DNA of 20,056 bases, taken from the NCBI RefSeq assembly GCF_000151665.1, contig NW_013171842.1, forward strand, positions 1 through 20,056. The letters are read 5' to 3'. Origin of the DNA: Blastocystis hominis (taxonomy: Eukaryota; Sar; Bigyra; Opalinata; Blastocystidae). Positions 1 to 7,697 of this stretch are shown here, one piece after another. The notes beneath the pieces were generated by a model. That model was given only the letters and a program-made list of their open reading frames with translations. It was not told the DNA's origin and searched no databases. The first letter of the stretch is position 1. Every line of letters starts with the position of its first letter. A program made the translations under genes and the position numbers.

Positions 1-1070
1 GAAGAGTGAGAACCGTGTGAAGAGACCCGGAAGTGAAAAGGAAGAAGTGGTGTTTATACACATGGAGAGTAAAAGAATGCGTTTGGAAGAGGAGGTCAAG
101 CCGATTGAACCAAAAGAGGTTTCGCCTTCAACAAAGGTAGAGTGGAGTTTGCTGGAAGAGAAGAAAGATTGTGAGCTGCCCTGTGAGGAAGTGAAGAAGG
201 AGAAGGAGAGAGAGAGAGAGAACAGTATAGTAATCACAAGTTGTTGGGAGCAAAATGTTGATTCTCCCTATGTGTGGTAAACGATTATTTGATTTTTCAA
301 TTTTGTGTGGTGTAGAGGAAATAAGAAAGAGAATGCAAAGAAGACATTGGGAAACTCAAATTCGACAGGAATATTGAGTTCTGAAGCGGCTGTGAAAGAA
401 GAATCGTGTGCGAATAAGAATGAAGCCAGCTTAAGTATGAGTGGGAAGAAGACGATGGATAGTGAATATATGAGTGAAGATAGTATGGAAAAGATAGTCA
501 GTGATGACAAAGAAGACCTGAAGGTGTCCCGCACTGACAGGGAGAGGAAGCGAGAGTGCGATTCATCAGAGAGGACGAATACGGTCCAACAGAAGAATGT
601 CCCGCCGTATAAGAAGGTTCATTCTGAAATGTCGGATAAGAATGCGAATTTGGATACACCACTTGAATTGGTGGATGAGGGATGGATTTGTAGTAAATTG
701 AGCCCAATTCGTTCCGACAGTATATTTGCCTTCCCATCTGGGGAAATTAAACACTGATTTTTCTGCTTTCTCTTATCTTAGGGAAGATAGAGGACATGGT
801 TCAAAGAGTTGCAGGATGCGATGGGAGTACTCGAATTCGTTGGAAATGACCACTTTTGGAGGAGATATGGCACCAGCCAAGACAGAGAGGAGGAGGCGGG
901 GTAGAGTACCATATAGAATGATTGAGAGTGGTTAGAGAAGAGTACAAGAAGCTGAAACCAATTCTGGAAGCCAAGAAAGAAGAAAGAAGCAAGAGGCGAG
1001 AATGAAGGAGGTTGAGCTAGAAGCCAAGGTATCGGAGAAGAAATCAGACAGAGAGAAAGGGAGACGATAG
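1..1070 (+). other. Purine-rich leader upstream of LINE copy A with broken or spliced Glu/Lys-rich coding segments
   Basis: This stretch is strongly A/G-rich on the plus strand. It holds open segments at 2-280 (open from the left edge, first ATG at 62) and 305-757 (entered from GTG, no early ATG), plus short open pieces from about 782 to 1068. All encode Glu/Lys/Ser-rich, low-complexity protein of the same style as the N-terminus of the large LINE ORF that follows. They could be 5' parts of the LINE coding region interrupted by introns or frameshifts, a decayed first ORF, or a neighbouring host gene. I recognise no domain. Similar composition is seen directly; belonging to the LINE is inference. 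Confidence 0.4.
720..781 (+). other. Candidate small spliceosomal intron
   Basis: The segment starts GTATAT, has a pyrimidine-rich run (TTTTTCTGCTTTCTC) after a possible branch site ACTGAT, and ends TTAG. It closes the Glu/Lys-rich segment 305-757 at its GTATAT donor and leads into a further short open stretch. A weaker candidate lies at about 274-315, with a TGTAG end. An intron upstream of a LINE would be odd, since reverse transcription should remove it. Splice signals this short arise by chance, so this is tentative. Confidence 0.22.
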
Positions 1071-1074
1071 CACC

Positions 1075-4000
1075 GTGAAGGAAGAGAAGAACCGAGAGGA
1101 AGCACGAGGGACGACCGAAGAGAGGGTTCAAAGAGTACGGCTACAGGAGCCGAAGGGAACCAAGGTGCCCAATGGAACCAAAGGAACCAATGGACCCCAG
1201 AAGACAGAATCGCCCCAGGTGCTTGAGAGAATGGAGGTGCCAGTGAAACCGTCAGACCCGATAGAAGAAAGCTGTGATGTAAAGAGTGACAAACCTATGT
1301 CCAAGGAAGAAGAAACGGAAGTGGGGCATATCTCGGTAGAGAAGACGTGTCTAGCGGGACCCAAGGAACACCCCATGGAAACAAAGGAGCAAGAGAATCC
1401 CGGAAGGATATGGAGTGAGGAGAGTATCGAAGGAAGGGAGGTCGAAGAATATCCTAAAGAGGAAGAGACAAGGAGGTACTCAGAGGAAGGAAGGCAGAAT
1501 TGGGACAGGAAGGAGGAAGAGGAGAGTAGCAGTGAAGTGTCCTCTCCTTCTACGACACCCATAGATTGGCCGAAAGAAGAGTACCTGGAAGTCTTGATGG
1601 ATGAAAACGAGAATGGATATTGGAGTGACTCCACGATGGAGAACTCGGTGACGGATAGTGTTGATGGATGGCTTGAGGTGGAGGAAAGGAAGAGCAGCCC
1701 TCTGGGTGGCTGGAGACCCTCGAGCCCCGAGAGTGAGAGATCTCACTATAGTAACGCCTCAACGCGAGAACATTCACCGAGACGAGATACTATCCTCAAT
1801 TCACACTGCAGAGTGGTCACACCTGTGAAAGTGAATGTCCAGGTGGATCAAGAAGAGAGTGAGGAGGAGGAGGAGGATGAGAAACCCTTGCAAGAAGAGA
1901 GGACGATGAAGACCCTCGGTAGAGAGGGAGAGAGTAAAGTATTGCACAACAGAGGAGACGAAGTACACAGACCTGAAGTGAAGTGGCACAGGCGAAGCCA
2001 AAGTTGGGACGAGGATATGATGGTCCGAGTGCCCGAGAGGAAGTGCTTACCGCAGGCAGAGGAAAGCGAACCTAAGAGTGATGTGGAGAAGGAGGAGATT
2101 GAGAGATGGCGAGAAGGTTCGGAAGGTCCTGAGGTTTGGTCTATGGAAGATCGCGGACTTGTGGAGTCTTACCGGATAAACATCGATACAGATGGTTTGG
2201 TAGTTCCTCCCCAGAAGGAATGTGTGGAAGGGGAGAGGGAGGTAAGAAACGAAGGTCCGAGCAAAGAAGAACTTTTGGCAGAGCCTGACAAAGAATCAGA
2301 GAAGCAGATATCTGTGAAGGAAGAGCAAGATGCGAAGGAGATATCGGTAGAGAATACCTCGCTGGAAGACGACCGCTATCTAGAGGCAGCCATTAAGAAG
2401 GCAAAGGAGACGGTAGCGGAGATAGAAGAAGAGAAGAAGAATAAGAAGAAGTCGAGACGAGGTAGAAGAGGAAAACCGAAGAAGGAAGAGAAAGGAAACG
2501 AGGAAGGCCGTAAAGACTCGGATACGACGCAGGAAGTAGTGTGTGAACCGAGGAAGGGCGAACACCTGAGAATCTATGGATTGCTAGAGGGCAACGTGAA
2601 ACTGGTGTACAAGTTGATATACCGGTTGGTGGAAGTGTGCGAACTGGAATCGATAGTGCAGGACGTCCGAGTGACAATTCTCCGCAAAATTGGCCAAGAG
2701 CGCTTCTTCAAAGTGACTGGGAAGGGAATCACGAACGATAAGTTTGTGACCCCTTTCTCGGTGCTTGGGAACCATATGGGATTCAGAGTGAGAGTGTTTC
2801 TCCAGAATCCCCGGCGACCAAAGGGGAAGAAATACCAATTTGACAGGAGACTGGTGTACGGCGTGGCAACCCATAATGTAGGGACAGTGAAGAAGAAGAA
2901 GATCGAAATCCTGAACTACATGAATGAGGTGGGTGCGAACGTATTGGCGCTACAGGAGACGAAACGGACGGAACGTGATGAAGTTTGGAAAGTTCCGGGC
3001 TGTGTGGTTTTCGAACACCGGCCGAAGAAGCTGGTGAAAGGAAACCTGGGAATAGCGACGATCGTTCAGAGAGACATGTTTCCCGAGGTGCTCGAGATCA
3101 CAGAGAATATGATCTGGATCCGGTGTGGACGAGGCGAGAAGAAGCTGGTGATCTGCAACGTGTACATCCCTACAGCGAATGCTGGGGGGAAGAAGGAAGT
3201 GGTGATAAAAGATCTGAAGAAGAAGATAATGGGTTACGCGGGAGATAGGAAGAATGTGAATTTGGTGGTAATGGGAGACTTCAACATGACTCCCTCGGAG
3301 GTGAAGGACTGGATTCGAGGCCAGCAGATTCCCGTGGAGGTAGCTCCAATGGGGAGAGGAGAAGTAACCTTCAAGAGAGGAAGGAGTACAAGCGTTATCG
3401 ACTACATTCTACATTCGATTGGAGGGAAAGCAAAGTGTAGCCAAGTCTCGGTAGTGGATTCGAAAATCTCAGATCATAATGGATTATCTGCAACTCTGAG
3501 TTTTGTGCAGAAGACTTCAGGTCCGGTGTACAAAAGTGTGAACCGATTTGCAGTACTCCGACGCTTGGAGGATGATTTGGATGACTCCAAGTTTGACATC
3601 AGCCGGTACCAGGGGTTGATAGAGGGCGAGAGTAGCGAGGCTGTGTCTCGATTCCTAGTGGAATTGAAAGACTCGCTGGAGCAGAAAGGAATGGTCCGAG
3701 CGCCCAAACCTGGTAAAAGAGTAAAGAAGCCGTTTCCGAGGAAGATAAAGAGATTGGCGGAGAAGAGACGGAATTTACTGAAGAAGAGACACAGAGGAGA
3801 GGAACTATCGCAGGAAGAGAGAGCCCTGATGAAGAAGTGCCAGAGAGCCATAAAGCAGTACAAGGAAGAAGAGAAGATACGTGCGATTCATAGCGGTATA
3901 GAATCCCAACTCCGGAATGATAGCCGCAGACTGTGGCAATGGATAGGGAAACAGCTGAACGAGGAGAAGAGCAGGAAGGCGATGGTGATAAAGGATCCTG

Positions 4001-7000
4001 CAAGTGGTAGGCTGTGTACCGATGAGCACGAAGTGGCTGACTTGTGGGCTGAACACTACAGGAAGCTAGGGTCAAAGGGAAATGGCCATAGCAAGGATCT
4101 CGGATACTGGGAGAAGTTTGAGGTGAACAAGCCTCAAAACCAGGGTATGTGCGGGAGCGAAGAGTACTGGAACAAGGACATATCTTGGAAGGAGGTTCGA
4201 GAAGTAGTGAAGACGATGGCAAACGGGAAGGCCTCGGGTATAGATGGTATTCCAGGAGAAGTGTACAAGGCAATAACGCGAAATAAGTGGCCTCGAGGAG
4301 ATCGGGGATTAGCGTACATATTGCTGAGAGTACTGAATGCCATCTTCCATGGGAACATACCAGAGGACTTGATGACTTCTACGGTAGTTTCGGTACCGAA
4401 AAAGGGAGATTTGACGGACATGAACAATTACAGAGGTATCAGCTTGATGCCTGTGTGCGTGAAGATCGTGGCGGCAGTGATAGCTTGTCGTATCAGCTCC
4501 GTCTTTGAGAAGGAGCACTTCCTGTCGGATGCCCAGGCGGGTTTCCGCCCAGAACAGGAGTGTGTAGGGCAGGTCGGAGCTTTGATCGAGATTATACAAC
4601 GATGGACTATCGAAGCGCGAGCGGTGAAAAATCGGATAAGGCTGCCGGAAGACGAGTTGCAGGCATTTGCATGCTTTATCGATTTTAAGAAGGCGTACGA
4701 TACGGTCCCCCATGAAGCACTGTTGTATAAGTTACGAGCTTACGGGATATCGGGTAAAACGTACAATTTTATCCGAACCCTGTATGACCGATCTTACATA
4801 AGCGTACGAGTGGGTCAATTGCGATCCCCGAAAGTACCCTTAGAGAGAGGTCTACGTCAAGGCTGTCCACTATCTCCGATATTGTTCTCGATCTTCATTA
4901 ACGATATCCTCCCTAAACCGAAGAAGAGACTATTCTCTTGGGAACCCAAGGTTGAGGGTCTGATGTTTGCGGATGACATCGTGGTATTTGCGAGGACGGC
5001 AGACAGATTGCAGAAGTTGCTGGATCATGTCTCGGAGTGGGCGAATACATGGGAGATGTCTGTGGGGCATGCCAAATGTGGTGTGATGCTATTTGGTACT
5101 GCCGAGAAGAACGCAAACTATGAAGGAAGAGAATGGATTCTCCAAGGAGAACCGATAGCGGTAGTTGAGGAATATACCTACTTAGGAGTGAAGATCACCC
5201 CCAAACTGGACAGTAAAGGGATGATGAAGGCGAGAATTGGGAGGATGGAGATGCTCCTAGGTAGCCAAAAGCGATTCCTATGCAACTACAGAATTCCGGC
5301 ACAGTTAAGAGTCAAAGTACTTCAGAGTGTAGTGCTGACATCCGGGCTCTATGGAGCAGAAGTATGGGGCGGAAACAAGGATGATGCAAGGAGTGTACAA
5401 TCAGTGCTAAACAGAGGTCTCAATTACATCCTACAAGCCACGGGGAAGTTTTCCACATGCATTCCATCGTTGGAACTGGAGTTGGATATGCCTCCGGTGT
5501 ATCCTATTCTGGTGTCAAAGCGATTGCGATGTATGTGGAAGGGGAGGTGGTTGAGTCGCACGTTGGGCGATCTCATAGATAGTAGGCTGGAATGGTGGTC
5601 AACGAAGAACACCTACCTGAAGACGACGGAGAGGATAGCACAGGAAGTGCTGCAGACGGTAGGTAGAGGGATCATCGATGATCACCTGGCATGCGGTAAG
5701 GAGGTTCCGGCGCGGTGGCTAGATGAGAGGCGGAAGTGCCATGTCCAGATGGCATTCGAGATGTGGGGTGGAGAGCCACGAAACGGAAATCCTTTTTCGG
5801 CCAGAGATCTGGTACGGAGGATGATTCCACGCCTTTGGATACGCCAGCTGCAGGAGAGCACTGCGCAGTTTCTGAGGACGTACTTGACAAGAGGACGAGC
5901 CATCAACCGGCGCTACCTGGACTTGTGGTTCAGGCATCCGGAGTTGGCTAGAGGGTGTCAGGTAATCCTAGAAATGCGCTGTGGGAGCTGGTGTTGTGTG
6001 GAGACGCGCTACCCTAAGCTAGAGGGGCCAGAAGGGTGTAAGTGTCCTTGCTGCGGAGAGTGCGAGAGGGAGACCCTAGAGCACTTCCTCTTCAAATGCC
6101 GGAGATATATGAAAGAAAGATTGGCTTTGGTCCGGAGGATCAGGGAGAGGCTCACGTTGGGCGAGGAGCGTGACGTGGAGCCCCTGATCCGGATGGTTCT
6201 CGGATTGGATGATGTGTCGACCCACAAAGCAGAAGTACAGGGAGTGAAAAGGAAGTCTGTGAAGAGGGATGCCCTACCTCTGCCCGATAGTCCGAACGAC
6301 TCAGAGGCAGCTAGTAGGTTGACACGAGTGTTAGATAAGGACACAAGTCCGAGACGCGGAGGGACAAAGTCGGATCTTAGCGTTGGACCTGCAAGGGGAG
6401 ATCAAGTAGAGAGCGGGAGAGTTTCGACGCCTGGGGGCGTGCCTAAGAGGGAACAGTTAGTTGTGTCGCTATCACACCCACCAACTAGCTTTTCGGCGCC
6501 GGTTAAGGTGACCTCTTTGCCACAGGTACCGGGCAGGAAGAAGAGTAGACAGTCTGGAATCGACGAGTTTTTCAAGATCGCGACCAAGTGGTCAGACAAG
6601 GACAAGGATTTATCTGCGGACAAGACTTCAGACAAGACTTCGGACAAGGACAAGACTTTGGACAAGACTGGAACGAGGACAAGATCAAGATGGACTGACA
6701 GTAGGAGGACTGTCTTGGACCCGTCGAACCGAAAACGGCTACGACTGGTACAGGAGAGGACATGGAGAGACACCCACGGATTGTCGACAAACGACAGATC
6801 TACTTCAGACAATGAGCCAATAGAGTCTCTGCTGGCTTTCAAGTTACGCAACGATCGTGTTGCACAAGGATCGAAAGGGGTGACACACCGACAGTCACCC
6901 ACGGATGACGAGGATTCTCAGACCCCCGAGATTATACCTTTAATCGATAGGAAGGATACGGAATGTCAGACCCTACGGACGACTGGGAAGAGCTTACCGT

Positions 7001-7302
7001 TAGCTGGAATTACTCCGGACAAGAACGACGAAGGTTCTCGCGCTGTTTCTACGACTGCTTCGACGACTGCTAATTCGACGTTTTCGACTGCGGATTCTGG
7101 TGACGCGTGTCAAGTTTCTACTCATATCGCTGTGGACAGCCGATTTCGCCCATGTCTATTGTGTAAGGACCCGGTGGATGTGAGGGGCTCGCTACGTGGC
7201 TTTGGTTGGATTGCAGTGTTATTCCGAGAGGATCCTTGGGACGGAGGGTCATTCAAAGAATTTATTGTTCAGACTGGAGAGATATTGTCAAGGGTTCGAT
7301 GA
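1075..7302 (+). CDS. LINE polyprotein: putative RNA-binding N-terminus, APE endonuclease, reverse transcriptase, zinc motif, PIP box (copy A)
   Basis: A 2075-codon ORF numbered from the GTG at 1075. The frame is open from 1021 and the first in-frame ATG is at 1231, so the true start is unsettled. Order by residue: 1-490 Glu/Lys/Ser-rich low complexity; about 496-588 a compact domain (RIYGLLEG...FRVRVFLQ) that could be the RNA-binding part; 595-805 APE-type endonuclease with THNVG near 600, QETK 628-630, GDFN 734-737 and SDHN 799-802; about 1040-1330 reverse transcriptase with catalytic Asp1203 (IDFKKAYD), RQGCPLSPILF near 1263 and FADD 1298-1301; CPCC 1657-1660 with His1670 and Cys1675 forming a CCHC-like zinc motif; PIP box QSGIDEFF 1826-1833. 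It would nick DNA and copy its RNA in the nucleus. Against copy B it has a 2-nt insertion (TG, about 7206-7209) that shifts the last ~117 residues out of frame and ends the protein at 7302. Confidence 0.9.
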   Translation: MKEEKNREEARGTTEERVQRVRLQEPKGTKVPNGTKGTNGPQKTESPQVLERMEVPVKPSDPIEESCDVKSDKPMSKEEETEVGHISVEKTCLAGPKEHPMETKEQENPGRIWSEESIEGREVEEYPKEEETRRYSEEGRQNWDRKEEEESSSEVSSPSTTPIDWPKEEYLEVLMDENENGYWSDSTMENSVTDSVDGWLEVEERKSSPLGGWRPSSPESERSHYSNASTREHSPRRDTILNSHCRVVTPVKVNVQVDQEESEEEEEDEKPLQEERTMKTLGREGESKVLHNRGDEVHRPEVKWHRRSQSWDEDMMVRVPERKCLPQAEESEPKSDVEKEEIERWREGSEGPEVWSMEDRGLVESYRINIDTDGLVVPPQKECVEGEREVRNEGPSKEELLAEPDKESEKQISVKEEQDAKEISVENTSLEDDRYLEAAIKKAKETVAEIEEEKKNKKKSRRGRRGKPKKEEKGNEEGRKDSDTTQEVVCEPRKGEHLRIYGLLEGNVKLVYKLIYRLVEVCELESIVQDVRVTILRKIGQERFFKVTGKGITNDKFVTPFSVLGNHMGFRVRVFLQNPRRPKGKKYQFDRRLVYGVATHNVGTVKKKKIEILNYMNEVGANVLALQETKRTERDEVWKVPGCVVFEHRPKKLVKGNLGIATIVQRDMFPEVLEITENMIWIRCGRGEKKLVICNVYIPTANAGGKKEVVIKDLKKKIMGYAGDRKNVNLVVMGDFNMTPSEVKDWIRGQQIPVEVAPMGRGEVTFKRGRSTSVIDYILHSIGGKAKCSQVSVVDSKISDHNGLSATLSFVQKTSGPVYKSVNRFAVLRRLEDDLDDSKFDISRYQGLIEGESSEAVSRFLVELKDSLEQKGMVRAPKPGKRVKKPFPRKIKRLAEKRRNLLKKRHRGEELSQEERALMKKCQRAIKQYKEEEKIRAIHSGIESQLRNDSRRLWQWIGKQLNEEKSRKAMVIKDPASGRLCTDEHEVADLWAEHYRKLGSKGNGHSKDLGYWEKFEVNKPQNQGMCGSEEYWNKDISWKEVREVVKTMANGKASGIDGIPGEVYKAITRNKWPRGDRGLAYILLRVLNAIFHGNIPEDLMTSTVVSVPKKGDLTDMNNYRGISLMPVCVKIVAAVIACRISSVFEKEHFLSDAQAGFRPEQECVGQVGALIEIIQRWTIEARAVKNRIRLPEDELQAFACFIDFKKAYDTVPHEALLYKLRAYGISGKTYNFIRTLYDRSYISVRVGQLRSPKVPLERGLRQGCPLSPILFSIFINDILPKPKKRLFSWEPKVEGLMFADDIVVFARTADRLQKLLDHVSEWANTWEMSVGHAKCGVMLFGTAEKNANYEGREWILQGEPIAVVEEYTYLGVKITPKLDSKGMMKARIGRMEMLLGSQKRFLCNYRIPAQLRVKVLQSVVLTSGLYGAEVWGGNKDDARSVQSVLNRGLNYILQATGKFSTCIPSLELELDMPPVYPILVSKRLRCMWKGRWLSRTLGDLIDSRLEWWSTKNTYLKTTERIAQEVLQTVGRGIIDDHLACGKEVPARWLDERRKCHVQMAFEMWGGEPRNGNPFSARDLVRRMIPRLWIRQLQESTAQFLRTYLTRGRAINRRYLDLWFRHPELARGCQVILEMRCGSWCCVETRYPKLEGPEGCKCPCCGECERETLEHFLFKCRRYMKERLALVRRIRERLTLGEERDVEPLIRMVLGLDDVSTHKAEVQGVKRKSVKRDALPLPDSPNDSEAASRLTRVLDKDTSPRRGGTKSDLSVGPARGDQVESGRVSTPGGVPKREQLVVSLSHPPTSFSAPVKVTSLPQVPGRKKSRQSGIDEFFKIATKWSDKDKDLSADKTSDKTSDKDKTLDKTGTRTRSRWTDSRRTVLDPSNRKRLRLVQERTWRDTHGLSTNDRSTSDNEPIESLLAFKLRNDRVAQGSKGVTHRQSPTDDEDSQTPEIIPLIDRKDTECQTLRTTGKSLPLAGITPDKNDEGSRAVSTTASTTANSTFSTADSGDACQVSTHIAVDSRFRPCLLCKDPVDVRGSLRGFGWIAVLFREDPWDGGSFKEFIVQTGEILSRVR
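6550..6573 (+). other. PIP box (PCNA-interacting motif) in LINE copy A
   Basis: Codes for QSGIDEFF, an exact match to the canonical Q-x-x-[ILM]-x-x-[FY]-[FY] PCNA-binding motif, preceded by basic KKSR as in many real PIP boxes. It lies in the otherwise disordered region C-terminal to the RT and zinc motif. Human LINE-1 ORF2p also uses a PIP box, but located between endonuclease and RT. Binding to PCNA is inferred. Confidence 0.7.
6595..6669 (+). repeat. Short GACAAG-based coding repeat (DK/DKTS)
   Basis: Degenerate tandem repeats of GACAAG and GACAAGACTT(C/T) encode DKDKDLSADKTSDKTSDKDK, directly after the PIP box. This looks like replication-slippage low complexity in a disordered linker. 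Copy B has the same repeat at 11336-11410 with the same unit count. Confidence 0.8.
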
Positions 7303-7652
7303 GAAATGGTTTTGGCTCTGTGTGTACCTCGTCTGGGGAGAATCATAGTTCGGATAGCCATGGGAGGGATAATTGGGTCCCGAACACAGGAAGGAAGGAC
7401 TGTGAGGAAATTCAGACACCAGGTATTGGTTGTGAGAAGTTCTTTGGGGAGAGGAGTGAGTTGGTTGTATGTGAGGAACTAGCAAAATTTTTGCAAAGCA
7501 CTCACTATGATCGGCTTACTCTTTTTGGTATTTGGAGCAGAGGGATAGCAAGCAGACCCAAGAGGTCGGCTACTGGGAAGAAGTCCAAGGCCGGAAGGTA
7601 CGGACGTAACAGGCGGTCAACGGCCCGCTCGAGATCTCCTGCAGGTCAATAA
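7206..7652 (+). pseudogene. Out-of-frame C-terminal part of the copy A LINE protein
   Basis: This open segment encodes the C-terminal tail that in copy B is continuous with the RT protein: a Cys-containing stretch, then a basic Arg/Ser/Lys-rich end (GRYGRNRRSTARSRS). In copy A it is displaced by the TG insertion near 7206, so it would not be made as part of the 2075-residue protein unless ribosomes shift frame. It stops at TAA (7650-7652), one base before the TTTG tail. Apart from the shift it differs from copy B at only about four residues, so the insertion is recent. Confidence 0.75.
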
Positions 7653-7672
7653 TTTGTTTGTTTGTTTGTTTG
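7653..7672 (+). repeat. (TTTG)5 tail of LINE copy A
   Basis: Five perfect TTTG units lie immediately after the stop codon of the C-terminal frame. They form the 3' tail of the element in place of poly(A). The tail runs straight into TTAACCC, so there is essentially no 3' untranslated region. Confidence 0.9.
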
Positions 7673-7697
7673 TTAACCCTAACCCTAACCCTAACCC
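7673..7697 (-). repeat. Short telomeric tract, four TTAGGG units, between LINE copies A and B
   Basis: TTAACCC followed by three TAACCC units, 25 nt. The G-strand is the minus strand, so its 3' end points left toward copy A. The junction with copy A reads GGGTTAACAAAC on the minus strand; the junction with copy B is at the truncated 5' end of B. Fits telomerase capping of B followed by LINE A addition primed from the G-strand. Confidence 0.93.

Larger units (their letters stand above)
1021..7672 (+). mobile_element. Non-LTR retrotransposon (LINE), copy A, telomere-associated
   Basis: APE-endonuclease LINE made of one giant ORF followed almost immediately by a (TTTG)5 tail and then telomeric TAACCC repeats. 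The 5' boundary is not certain: coding-like purine-rich sequence continues left to the window edge, so the element may begin outside. No target-site duplication is visible, as expected if it was added to a chromosome end rather than inserted within a locus. Its sequence from 2957 to the tail is repeated almost base for base in copy B. RT and endonuclease catalytic motifs are all present, so it was active recently. I do not assign a clade. Confidence 0.9.

Noticed and set aside
3599-4273. 224-codon antisense open frame in LINE A, with a near-identical twin at 8340-9014
   Set aside because: It mirrors the sense coding strand in the endonuclease-RT linker; Ser/Leu/Pro-rich composition is what antisense of Glu/Arg/Lys-rich codons gives. 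Presence in both copies only reflects their identity.
6402-6902. 166-codon antisense frame, also at 11143-11643
   Set aside because: Antisense of the DK/DKTS coding repeat and tail; Leu/Ser-rich shadow without any domain or start context.
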